Below, in pieces: positions 1 through 5,363 of a DNA stretch of 13,328 bases. Below the pieces are notes generated by a model that was not told where the DNA came from, did no database searches, and saw nothing but the letters and a program-made list of their open reading frames with translations. The stretch's first letter is position 1. Every line of letters begins with the position of its first letter. A program made the position numbers and the translations under genes. Origin of the DNA: DATHNF01 sp035486285 (GTDB lineage Bacteria > Patescibacteriota > Saccharimonadia > Saccharimonadales > UBA4665); the NCBI GenBank assembly GCA_035486285.1, contig DATHNF010000037.1:1-13328 (forward strand), read 5' to 3'.

Positions 1-2
1 AT

Positions 3-359
3 GGTGGTGCTGACCTTGGACCCACAAGAGCAAAGGCAGCATGGGAAAAATTGGGAGTTGATGGTAAGGGCGTAGCCGATGCTCCACCTGCTGCTGATTT
101 TGAGGGTCTGCCACGATTAACTGTGCGCATGGCTGCAACCCTCCAAGGTTTTCCGAAAAGTTGGAAAATTGCTGGTAAAAAAACCAGTGCCTATAAGCAA
201 GTCGGAAATGCTTTTCCTCCACCTGTTGCAGCAGCGGTCGGAAATGCTATTCAATTAGCAATAGCTATGGTTCCTCAGCAAGCAACATCTATGGCAACTG
301 ATGACGATACTACTCAGATTCCGTTGTTTGCGACTTCCTCAAAGCCTCAAGTCGTGTAA
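3..359 (+). CDS. DNA (cytosine-5-)-methyltransferase, C-terminal part (5' end outside window)
   Basis: The open frame runs in from before position 1, with the first whole codon at 3, so only the C-terminal ~118 residues are seen. They hold the end of the target-recognition region (GGADLGPTRAKAAWEKLGVDG), then motif IX (RLTVRMAATLQGFP) and motif X (AYKQVGNAFPPPVAAAVGNAI), both diagnostic of C5 cytosine methyltransferases. Motifs I to VIII, including the catalytic PC motif, lie upstream and cannot be checked. The enzyme would methylate cytosine in a short target and so protect it from a partner nuclease. The gene ends by overlapping the convergent HNH gene by 50 bases, which fits a type II restriction-modification pair. 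The TTG at 51 is an internal codon, not the start. Confidence 0.9.
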   Translation, partial: GGADLGPTRAKAAWEKLGVDGKGVADAPPAADFEGLPRLTVRMAATLQGFPKSWKIAGKKTSAYKQVGNAFPPPVAAAVGNAIQLAIAMVPQQATSMATDDDTTQIPLFATSSKPQVV

Positions 360-1122
360 TCTCGGCTCGGATGCTACCCTCAGGCCAAGGCTCATAATGT
401 TTGAGGATGTAGTAGGCTATAAATCTACTGCCCTCTTTCTTCTTTTCAGGCTCGATTTTCCAGCCTAGCACTCTAAGTTCACGAAGTCGCTTTTGCCAGT
501 CATCTTGGTACTGTTTAGAGTTAGCAACTATTTCGATTAAGTCAGGTCGAACAGCAGCACCATGAAAGGCCTTTAATAATTCACCAATGCGTTTATGAGG
601 CTCTTCATAAGTTGCAGCCTTCTGTATTTGGTCTGCGTATTGGTCGTAAGTAGCAAAAAAGTTTCGCTTACCCTCATTGCAATCTGAACATAAAGGCTGT
701 AGATTCTCTGGGTCATTAGTGCCACCCCATGCTTGAGGTAACTTGTGGTCTACATGAAGCTTAACTCCATCTTCCATCGGAGTACGACCACATTGTGCAC
801 ATCGCTGATTACGAAGCACGAAAGCTCGAAGCTTATTATTGATGCCCTCTGTATTTAGCTGAACCTCAAGTTTACTGACGAGTCTGTATAGGGTTTCTGA
901 GCCGTTTCTAGAACGTTCGATCTCAAATGTTCTGTACAGCTCACGCATCCTACGATTTAAGTGTTCTTGCTGACCAACCTCTACTCCCATGATTTGCCTA
1001 ATATCCGACATACTAAGCGGCTGTTCTTGGTTTTCGTAAAGTGCGCGATATATACCACGTTCAGACGTACCACGAATCAGTTCGTTGAGTTCTTTGCTAT
1101 CTGGTTCGGGTAAGTCATCCAT
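310..1122 (-). CDS. HNH endonuclease, probable type II restriction enzyme
   Basis: A 270-residue protein. Residues ~100-155 form a zinc-supported HNH (beta-beta-alpha metal) fold: C108-x2-C111, then HVDH at 123-126 with the catalytic His, N140 in ENLQPLC, C145-x2-C148 and a closing N154. Residues ~20-85 (RGIYRALYENQEQPLSMSDI and onward) look like a winged-helix DNA-binding domain. The C-terminal ~110 residues are unassigned and may help recognise the target. Its 3' end overlaps the convergent methyltransferase by 50 bases, so I infer a restriction role; a stand-alone HNH nuclease is possible. There is no Shine-Dalgarno before the ATG. A TACTAT hexamer at 1128-1133 (minus strand) lies five bases upstream, so the mRNA may be nearly leaderless. 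Confidence 0.8.
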   Translation of the reverse strand: MDDLPEPDSKELNELIRGTSERGIYRALYENQEQPLSMSDIRQIMGVEVGQQEHLNRRMRELYRTFEIERSRNGSETLYRLVSKLEVQLNTEGINNKLRAFVLRNQRCAQCGRTPMEDGVKLHVDHKLPQAWGGTNDPENLQPLCSDCNEGKRNFFATYDQYADQIQKAATYEEPHKRIGELLKAFHGAAVRPDLIEIVANSKQYQDDWQKRLRELRVLGWKIEPEKKKEGSRFIAYYILKHYEPWPEGSIRAEITRLEALRKSQTTESE

Positions 1123-1158
1123 TAAGCATAGTATGGCAGAGTTTTAGAGCTTTCGCTA

Positions 1159-1194
1159 CAGAGGCAGCTAACAGAGCATATCAGAGGCAACTAA
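1159..1194. repeat. Two direct repeats upstream of the HNH gene
   Basis: CAGAGGCAGCTAA (1159-1171) and CAGAGGCAACTAA (1182-1194) match at 12 of 13 bases, with starts 23 bases apart. They lie 37-72 bases upstream of the HNH start codon. Two similar sites about two helical turns apart next to a restriction gene could be an operator, for example for a controller protein, but no controller gene is seen in the window. Confidence 0.45.
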
Positions 1195-1231
1195 TGCCAA
1201 TATGATGATAATCCATACACCTTTTGGGCTA

Positions 1232-1260
1232 GAGAGCCACAGATGTCATCTGGGTGTCTC
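1232..1260. repeat. Imperfect inverted repeat downstream of the SHOCT gene
   Basis: GAGA/TCTC arms enclose CAGA-TGTCA-TCTG, giving an imperfect dyad of 29 bases. It lies 17 bases beyond the stop of the minus-strand SHOCT gene and upstream of the HNH gene on the same strand. It could be a weak terminator for the former or an operator for the latter. No clean T-run follows on the minus strand. Confidence 0.3.
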
Positions 1261-1276
1261 AGTATTGTACTGGTTG

Positions 1277-1459
1277 CTAGAAACCTAGCAGTCTTTTCTT
1301 GCTGCGCTTAAATTCTTGCTCGGTGATAATCCCCTTGACCTTTAGATCAATGAGATTAACCAGAGTTTTAGAAAGCCTACTAGTACGTATGGCCTTAGCT
1401 TCTTTGGCGATATCAATATCATTTGTTGATTTCAGCTTTAAGTTGTTGGGTTCTGCCAT
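1277..1459 (-). CDS. Small SHOCT-domain protein
   Basis: A 60-residue protein. Its last ~28 residues (VNLIDLKVKGIITEQEFKRSKKRLLGF) match the SHOCT pattern: a short helix, a G-I-I/L-T-E-x-E-F turn, and a Lys-rich helix ending in LL. SHOCT is usually a C-terminal module on membrane or secreted proteins and is thought to mediate oligomerisation. Here it stands almost alone behind a charged 30-residue N-terminus with no membrane segment. The ATG is preceded by AAGGA with 8 bases of spacing, which supports a real gene. Its role in the element is unknown. Confidence 0.7.
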   Translation of the reverse strand: MAEPNNLKLKSTNDIDIAKEAKAIRTSRLSKTLVNLIDLKVKGIITEQEFKRSKKRLLGF

Positions 1460-1550
1460 GTGCCTGTTCCTTGCAAAACTAAGTATTAATGTTGTTAATT
1501 ATAATAAGCTGGGTGATGGTTTGACACAGCGAAGTTATAAGCTGTCGGAT

Positions 1551-1573
1551 TTACCGTCTTTACTGTTTTACTG
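1551..1573 (-). repeat. Cluster of three CAGTAA-type repeats (left copy)
   Basis: On the minus strand, CAGTAA (1568-1573), CAGTAA (1560-1565) and CGGTAA (1551-1556) follow each other with start spacings of 8 and 9. The segment 1547-1576 matches 5146-5175 in inverted orientation at 25 of 30 positions, with the same 8/9 spacing. A very A+T-rich stretch (about 1588-1613) lies beside it. Repeated protein-binding sites next to AT-rich DNA would suit a replication origin or operator; this is inference. Confidence 0.55.
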
Positions 1574-1627
1574 TCCTGTAAATAATCAGGAAAGTATTTT
1601 ATATATAATATAAACAGAGGTAAAAAC

Positions 1628-1644
1628 AGTGAGTTTACAGTGAG
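1628..1644 (+). repeat. Short direct repeat CAGTGAG x2 at the DUF5681 start
   Basis: CAGTGAG occurs at 1628-1634 and 1638-1644, the second copy overlapping the GTG start codon of the DUF5681-like gene. The unit resembles the CAGTAA sites nearby and may be part of the same array. Because it covers the ribosome landing area, a bound protein would be well placed to repress the gene. This is weak evidence on its own. Confidence 0.3.
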
Positions 1645-2020
1645 CAATCTCAAATCATGGCAAAAAGGAACCAGCGGCAACCCGAACGGACGGCCGAAAG
1701 GTTCGCGCAACATTAAAAACGTCATCAGGGATTTGCTGAACGACAAAACTACCTATAAGAAACTGCCTGTAACTGCACCCGAAGGCACCCAGACACCGCT
1801 GGAAGCTATCATCTATACACTGATGATAAAGTCTATTGGCGGTGACATAAGAGCCTCAGACGTCCTCCTGAAGTACGCCGTCGATCGTGACGAACCAGTT
1901 GACGAGAGCGGTTTCTTTAGCCAAACCAAACTAACTATACAGGTCGTTGGTGACAACGGTAAGCCATACGAAAGGCAGGCCTTAGAAATTGACGAAGAGA
2001 CCGGTACTATTGCAAATTGA
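1640..2020 (+). CDS. DUF5681-like small protein
   Basis: A 126-residue protein. The N-terminus WQKGTSGNPNGRPKGSRN is the hallmark of the DUF5681 family, often found near terminase genes in phages and in mobile elements, and sometimes likened to small terminase subunits. The middle (TPLEAIIYTLMIKSIGGDIRASDVLLKYAVDR) is helical and fits that family. The last ~35 residues are acidic. The start is the GTG at 1640: an earlier GTG at 1630 is closed by a stop, and no good Shine-Dalgarno lies at normal distance (AGAGG is about 20 bases upstream). A TATAAT at 1603-1608 may be its promoter -10 box. The 3' end overlaps the convergent DUF4352-like gene by 14 bases. Function in the element is unknown; DNA binding is likely. 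Confidence 0.75.
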   Translation: MSNLKSWQKGTSGNPNGRPKGSRNIKNVIRDLLNDKTTYKKLPVTAPEGTQTPLEAIIYTLMIKSIGGDIRASDVLLKYAVDRDEPVDESGFFSQTKLTIQVVGDNGKPYERQALEIDEETGTIAN

Positions 2021-2603
2021 CTTTGACGCCGCTGGAAAGCGAAGAATCGTGAAGAGTGGCATAGGTTGGAGTTATAGTGTTCGGAATATCGAACACAAGC
2101 TGCCCACTTACAGATGTACCAGGATTAAGACTTGGGTAGTCAACAAAGTTGCTACTTTGAGGCTCTATATCGATTGAAGCAGCACTATCATATGAATATT
2201 GTTTGCCAGTAGCGTCATATATGTACTGGGCACTTGGATCAAATGACTGAGCCACATTGCTGATATTTTTAACCGTCATGCTGACAAAGCAATATGGAGC
2301 TCCAGCGGTTGTGTCCGAAAAGCTACTAACTGGTGACTCAACTTGAGTTTGCTGACACTGAATCCCAGTTACAGTAAACTGAAACTTACCATCGTTGGCC
2401 GGCTGGTTGAGGCCTACGGCTGCGGCCTTACTGCTGTTCGACGAACTGCTTGATTTGCTTGAGCCGCTAGAACTGCTGGCTGTTTGATTGGTCGTTTTAT
2501 TCCCACCGGCTGCCGACACAATGATGACCAGTAGTATCAATGCACCTATTACCGTTAATATTTTGTGTCTCTTGAACCAGTTGCCGTCCTTTTGTTTGGA
2601 CAT
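2007..2603 (-). CDS. Membrane-anchored DUF4352-like surface protein
   Basis: A 198-residue protein. Residues 1-14 are basic (MSKQKDGNWFKRHK), 15-32 form one membrane segment (ILTVIGALILLVIIVSAA), 40-60 are a Ser-rich linker, and 63-198 form an extracellular beta domain. It resembles the DUF4352 immunoglobulin-like fold: a conserved-spacing core (VSMTVKNISNVAQSFDPSAQYIYDATGKQYSYD) and a closing GQLVFDIPNT. Two cysteines (IQCQQ, PYCFV) could form a disulfide outside the membrane. I chose the start at 2603 because AAGGGAG sits seven bases upstream; an open frame continues to 2678 but has no ribosome site. It has no lipobox, so it is likely held by the membrane helix. It lies directly downstream of the structured element at 2640-2815. 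Confidence 0.75.
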   Translation of the reverse strand: MSKQKDGNWFKRHKILTVIGALILLVIIVSAAGGNKTTNQTASSSSGSSKSSSSSNSSKAAAVGLNQPANDGKFQFTVTGIQCQQTQVESPVSSFSDTTAGAPYCFVSMTVKNISNVAQSFDPSAQYIYDATGKQYSYDSAASIDIEPQSSNFVDYPSLNPGTSVSGQLVFDIPNTITPTYATLHDSSLSSGVKVNLQ

Positions 2604-2639
2604 ACTGTCTCTCCCTTTATGGTTAGTTAATGATTCGAC

Positions 2640-2815
2640 GGCAAACAAAAAGCTCGCCGCAGCGATGGCCGAAGCCACCCATAACCGTTTCCAGCTATGA
2701 CCATTCCGAAACAGTGCTCTGCGACGAGCTGCTTATTCGGAATGGATTTGGTGACCATGCCAACCTTGCGGCTGGTTTAGGTCATGGGTGGCTGAACCAC
2801 TTGGGGGCAATTATA
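2640..2815 (-). ncRNA. Candidate structured RNA or leader upstream of the DUF4352-like gene
   Basis: Read on the minus strand, AGCCACCCATGACC (2793-2780) pairs with GGTTATGGGTGGCT (2686-2673) as a 14-bp helix with one G-U pair. Inside it are CCAGC/GTTGG (2775-2771 with 2764-2760, one G-U) and a perfect 10-bp stem CCATTCCGAA/TTCGGAATGG (2745-2736 with 2710-2701) capped by GCTC/GAGC. After the long helix come TGGC-TTCG-GCCA, a C(UUCG)G loop, then TCGC-TGCG-GCGA and TTTTTGTTT. Both G-U pairs become A-C mismatches on the + strand, so a minus-strand RNA is favoured. TATAAT (2815-2810) could start it, though no good -35 is seen. The TGGC arm of the UUCG hairpin overlaps the long helix, so two folds compete. 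This accounts for most of the gene-free stretch 2604-2909. Confidence 0.5.
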
Positions 2816-2909
2816 TAATCTTTGGCTCTCGAGGTACACAACCCTTTCTTATATTGTTTGCCAACCGCATATGCTTGGTAGAAGTTGACCTCTGTAAGAT
2901 AATGTAGCT

Positions 2910-3437
2910 ATGCCTATCACAAAAACAGTGGCTGCTCAGAGAGCACACTATTCTCTAGTAATTAATGACCCGGATTTTTACGATGACCTGAGTGCGGCGT
3001 CCAACAAGGATGATGTCTTGAAGCGCTACGGATTGAGCAGAGACGAGACGATGATAAATATGGATGAGCACAAGTTATTCAAGGATGGTCTTGTTCCGTT
3101 TACGGGTGGCTGGATGAAACAAGATGAGAGAAGCGGCAAGTTCACTGTGTTATTAAAGTCTGATATAAAAAAGCACCAACTTCAGGAACTTTGGGAGTAT
3201 ATACAAAGGACAAGAAAGATGAATAGTTTAGATAAGCAATCTAAGCTTAAGTCTCCTGACGACCCAGAGTTGTTGTACGCAATTTTTAAAGCGAGAGTGC
3301 GAGGACATACCTTTCCGCAAATCTTTGACATGTACCGCGCGGGAACTTTGCCATCCTATGAAAACAAACCAACAAACAATTACCTGACTGAGTTCGAACT
3401 TAAGAAATATTATTCAAGATATTACAATCCCATTTAA
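2910..3437 (+). CDS. Unrecognised element protein with possible helix-turn-helix
   Basis: A 175-residue protein of unknown function, soluble and rich in Lys and Asp. The N-terminal half includes DDVLKRYGLSRDETMINMDEHKLF, which may be helical DNA-binding, and GWMKQDERSGKFTVLLKSDI, which reads as beta strands. The C-terminal part PELLYAIFKARVRGHTFPQIFDMYRAGTLPSYE looks like a helix-turn-helix of the kind seen in small proteins carried with recombinases in patescibacterial elements; I recognise the pattern only loosely. There is no clear Shine-Dalgarno before the ATG. Two inverted repeats follow its stop codon. A regulator or accessory DNA-binding protein is a guess. Confidence 0.65.
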   Translation: MPITKTVAAQRAHYSLVINDPDFYDDLSAASNKDDVLKRYGLSRDETMINMDEHKLFKDGLVPFTGGWMKQDERSGKFTVLLKSDIKKHQLQELWEYIQRTRKMNSLDKQSKLKSPDDPELLYAIFKARVRGHTFPQIFDMYRAGTLPSYENKPTNNYLTEFELKKYYSRYYNPI

Positions 3438-3440
3438 ACG

Positions 3441-3499
3441 ACCTAATTAAATAGGTACCGATTTACAGTTCTCAAAACCCTAAACTTAGAACTGTTTTA
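3441..3499 (+). terminator. Two inverted repeats after the 175-residue gene, possible terminator
   Basis: ACCTA-ATTAAA-TAGGT (3441-3456) is followed by a perfect 8-bp pair ACAGTTCT (3465-3472) and AGAACTGT (3488-3495), with a 15-base loop and then TTTTATT. The second stem plus T-run looks like a modest intrinsic terminator for the gene ending at 3437. The stems are A+T-rich and the loop is long, so an operator for the downstream module is also possible. Confidence 0.4.
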
Positions 3500-3552
3500 T
3501 TGATGCATCGTAAAACTCCATATCAATTTAATTACAGGAAGGACTAGATGTA

Positions 3553-3738
3553 ATGCTTAGCACTGAGCGTATCCAAGAGCTACAGCATTTACTACATGAT
3601 GGGCTTGGGCTTGACTACGACTTTGACCGCGCACACTCAGCCAGCCAGCAATCACGCCCTAGTCCCGATAGGAGTGAGCACGATGAGCAAAGCATCCGAG
3701 ATAGTAAACGCTCTGCTGGAAGACATCCAAGAAAGTGA
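3553..3738 (+). CDS. Small ORF preceding the replicative ATPase
   Basis: A 61-residue ORF, MLSTERIQELQHLLHDGLGLDYDFDRAHSASQQS and a basic, Arg/Ser-rich tail. It has a good ribosome site (AGGAAGGA, about 9 bases before the ATG) and overlaps the start of the ATPase gene by 56 bases, which suggests translational coupling. The first ~30 residues form a plausible helix pair like other small element proteins of this type. The tail is low-complexity and may be only a by-product of the overlapping frame. It could be a truncated or frameshifted version of a longer small protein. Function unknown. Confidence 0.45.
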   Translation: MLSTERIQELQHLLHDGLGLDYDFDRAHSASQQSRPSPDRSEHDEQSIRDSKRSAGRHPRK

Positions 3739-5179
3739 CGCAAAGTTGTTTCACGACCAGTATGGTGAGCCTTACATTGCCCTGCAAGGCAACGGTCAGC
3801 AGGTACTAAAACTTAACTCAAAAGACTTCAAGCAGTGGTTAGCGCAGGAGTGCTACACCAAATTCAACAAACCCTTGTCTACCGAGGCAATCACCAAGGT
3901 TATTTTAACCCTAAGTGGCATAGCAACATTTAAAGGTGATGGGATAAGCCTTCACACGCGCTCTACTTGGGAAGGTGATCATCTATGGTACGACAATGGT
4001 AAGGGAGAGCCAGCAATCCTGATAAGTCCGGGGCAATGGAAAGTTACGCCGACCTATCCTATATTATTCAGACGCTTTGGTCACCAGAAGCCACAAGTAT
4101 GGCCGGTAAAGGCGTCTGTCTCGGATGTCGAGTTGCTAAACAACTACGTGAACATCAAATCCGAGCAGCAAATGCTGTTGTTCGTAGTTTACACAATCGC
4201 GGCATTCATACCTGGTTTTCCTCATCCGTTACTGTTGCTCCACGGGCCTCAAGGGGCTGGTAAGAGTACACCAATGAGGGTGCTCAAGGAACTAATTGAC
4301 CCGTCTGGCATCCATGCGCTGTCGCAACCGCACAACGATAAAGAGTTCGCGCAGCAAGGCCACCACCATGCTTTCTTGTTCTACGACAACCTGTCCACGC
4401 TACCTACTTGGTTTTCGGATGCGCTGGCGCGAGCCTCAACTGGTGATGGTATTAGCAAGCGTGCGCTCTATACCGATGACGATGACGTGTTCTATAAGCT
4501 GCAGCTGCCAATAGGTATAAATGCAATCAGTCAGGTTATATTGAAACCCGATCTGCTTGACCGAGCCATCTTGCTTAAACTGAGCCGTATTGAGTCCGAA
4601 GAACGCAAATCCGAGCGTGAGTTCTGGGCGAACTTCTATGACGACAAGCCAAAAATCCTTGGCGCTATCTACGAGGTCATTGCTGTAGCGCTAACAATTG
4701 TTGATAGCGTTAAACTCGACAAACTCCCACGCATGGCTGACTTTGCCAAATGGGGCTGTGCTGTTGCCCAAGCGATTGGGTTTGAGCAGCAAGACTTTAT
4801 AAGCGCATACCAGGCTAACATTGACTCGCAGAACGACGAGGCTATTTATGCCAGCAGCGTCGCTCAAGCCATCATAGTGCTCATGAATGGACGTAATGAA
4901 TGGCTTGGCACACCCTCGGAGTTACTGGGTGCGTTGACTAAAATTGCCCTGGAACAGAATCTTGAGACTGACCGAACCTGGCCCAAAGGCCCGGTCTGGC
5001 TCACGAGGCGTATCAACGAGGTCGAGCCAAACCTCAAGGAGCGAAATATTGAGATCGACCATGGCCCCACTGCTGCAGGCCGAATGTTTAAGCTGACAAA
5101 TAGCCATAAACCTACTGTCAATGCTGAAAATACTGATATCCCCGATGACAGTAACTCAGTAAAGACAGTAAATTCTTAG
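3683..5179 (+). CDS. Phage/ICE-type P-loop ATPase (replicative primase-helicase-like)
   Basis: A 498-residue protein. Walker A is GPQGAGKST at 188-196. Walker B is the FLFYDN strand at 231-236, a polar sensor-1 Asn is at 280 (PIGINA), and an arginine-finger-like LLDRAI follows at 291-296. The N-terminal domain (LFHDQYGEPYIAL ... LLHTRSTW-type strands ... LFRRFGHQKPQVWPV) and C-terminal region (RMADFAKWG, then a WP...RRINEVEPNL winged-helix-like end) match a family of element-borne ATPases thought to unwind or remodel DNA during replication. I chose the start at 3683: AGGAG lies eight bases upstream, and the frame upstream (from 3596) lacks a ribosome site. Its 3' end carries the right-hand CAGTAA cluster, so the last residues (SVKTVNS) are probably set by those sites. 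It is followed after 9 bases by the 54-residue ORF. Confidence 0.85.
   Translation: MSKASEIVNALLEDIQESDAKLFHDQYGEPYIALQGNGQQVLKLNSKDFKQWLAQECYTKFNKPLSTEAITKVILTLSGIATFKGDGISLHTRSTWEGDHLWYDNGKGEPAILISPGQWKVTPTYPILFRRFGHQKPQVWPVKASVSDVELLNNYVNIKSEQQMLLFVVYTIAAFIPGFPHPLLLLHGPQGAGKSTPMRVLKELIDPSGIHALSQPHNDKEFAQQGHHHAFLFYDNLSTLPTWFSDALARASTGDGISKRALYTDDDDVFYKLQLPIGINAISQVILKPDLLDRAILLKLSRIESEERKSEREFWANFYDDKPKILGAIYEVIAVALTIVDSVKLDKLPRMADFAKWGCAVAQAIGFEQQDFISAYQANIDSQNDEAIYASSVAQAIIVLMNGRNEWLGTPSELLGALTKIALEQNLETDRTWPKGPVWLTRRINEVEPNLKERNIEIDHGPTAAGRMFKLTNSHKPTVNAENTDIPDDSNSVKTVNS
5149..5171 (+). repeat. Cluster of three CAGTAA repeats (right copy, inverted relative to 1551-1573)
   Basis: CAGTAA occurs at 5149-5154, 5157-5162 and 5166-5171, with spacings of 8 and 9, the same as the left copy read on the opposite strand. 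An 8-bp inverted repeat TACTGTCA (5113-5120) / TGACAGTA (5146-5153) lies beside it. The cluster is inside the last codons of the ATPase gene and just before the 54-residue ORF and the recombinase, so it could regulate those genes or serve replication. Confidence 0.55.
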
Positions 5180-5188
5180 GCTCTAACC

Positions 5189-5353
5189 ATGAAAGAAGAG
5201 CCATTAATCAGTATTAAAGAGGCGCGCAAGCTCCTGGGCAAGGAGTCTGAGGGGCTAAGCGATCAGGAAATCCTAGATTTAATAGTACTGCTTACTGACA
5301 GCGCCAAAGAATACTTAAAAATCATTGTGTTAAAACGTCAAGAAACAGATTAG
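5189..5353 (+). CDS. 54-residue ORF between ATPase and recombinase
   Basis: The ORF encodes MKEEPLISIKEARKLLGKE followed by SEGLSDQEILDLIVLLTDSAKEYLKIIVLKRQETD. It is charged and probably all-helical. It starts 9 bases after the ATPase stop, with AGG eight bases before the ATG, and ends 10 bases before the recombinase start, so the three genes form one operon. The layout ARKLLGK...LSDEEI resembles small helical proteins I associate with patescibacterial recombinase modules, but I cannot assign a family. A recombination directionality factor or regulator is possible because of its position; nothing in the sequence proves it. Confidence 0.65.
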   Translation: MKEEPLISIKEARKLLGKESEGLSDQEILDLIVLLTDSAKEYLKIIVLKRQETD

Positions 5354-5363
5354 GATTATAATA

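Noticed and set aside
1495..1746. Minus-strand ORF overlapping the DUF5681-like gene
   Set aside because: It overlaps a recognisable family protein in another frame and its tail is the CAGTAA cluster.
2604..2678. N-terminal extension of the DUF4352-like gene to 2678
   Set aside because: AAGGGAG precedes the ATG at 2603 at the right distance and the membrane segment follows; the extension has no ribosome site and runs into the structured element.
2701..2745. Integron attC site
   Set aside because: The long imperfect hairpin is suggestive, but no RYYYAAC/GTTRRRY core boxes and no integron integrase are present.
2673..2793. Miniature inverted-repeat transposon with 14-bp ends
   Set aside because: Only a 2-base GA flank is repeated, and the G-U pairs, UUCG loop and T-tract favour an RNA; not fully excluded.
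2630..2818. Plus-strand ORF of 62 residues across the inverted repeats
   Set aside because: It has no ribosome site, no recognisable protein pattern, and is explained by the structured segment.
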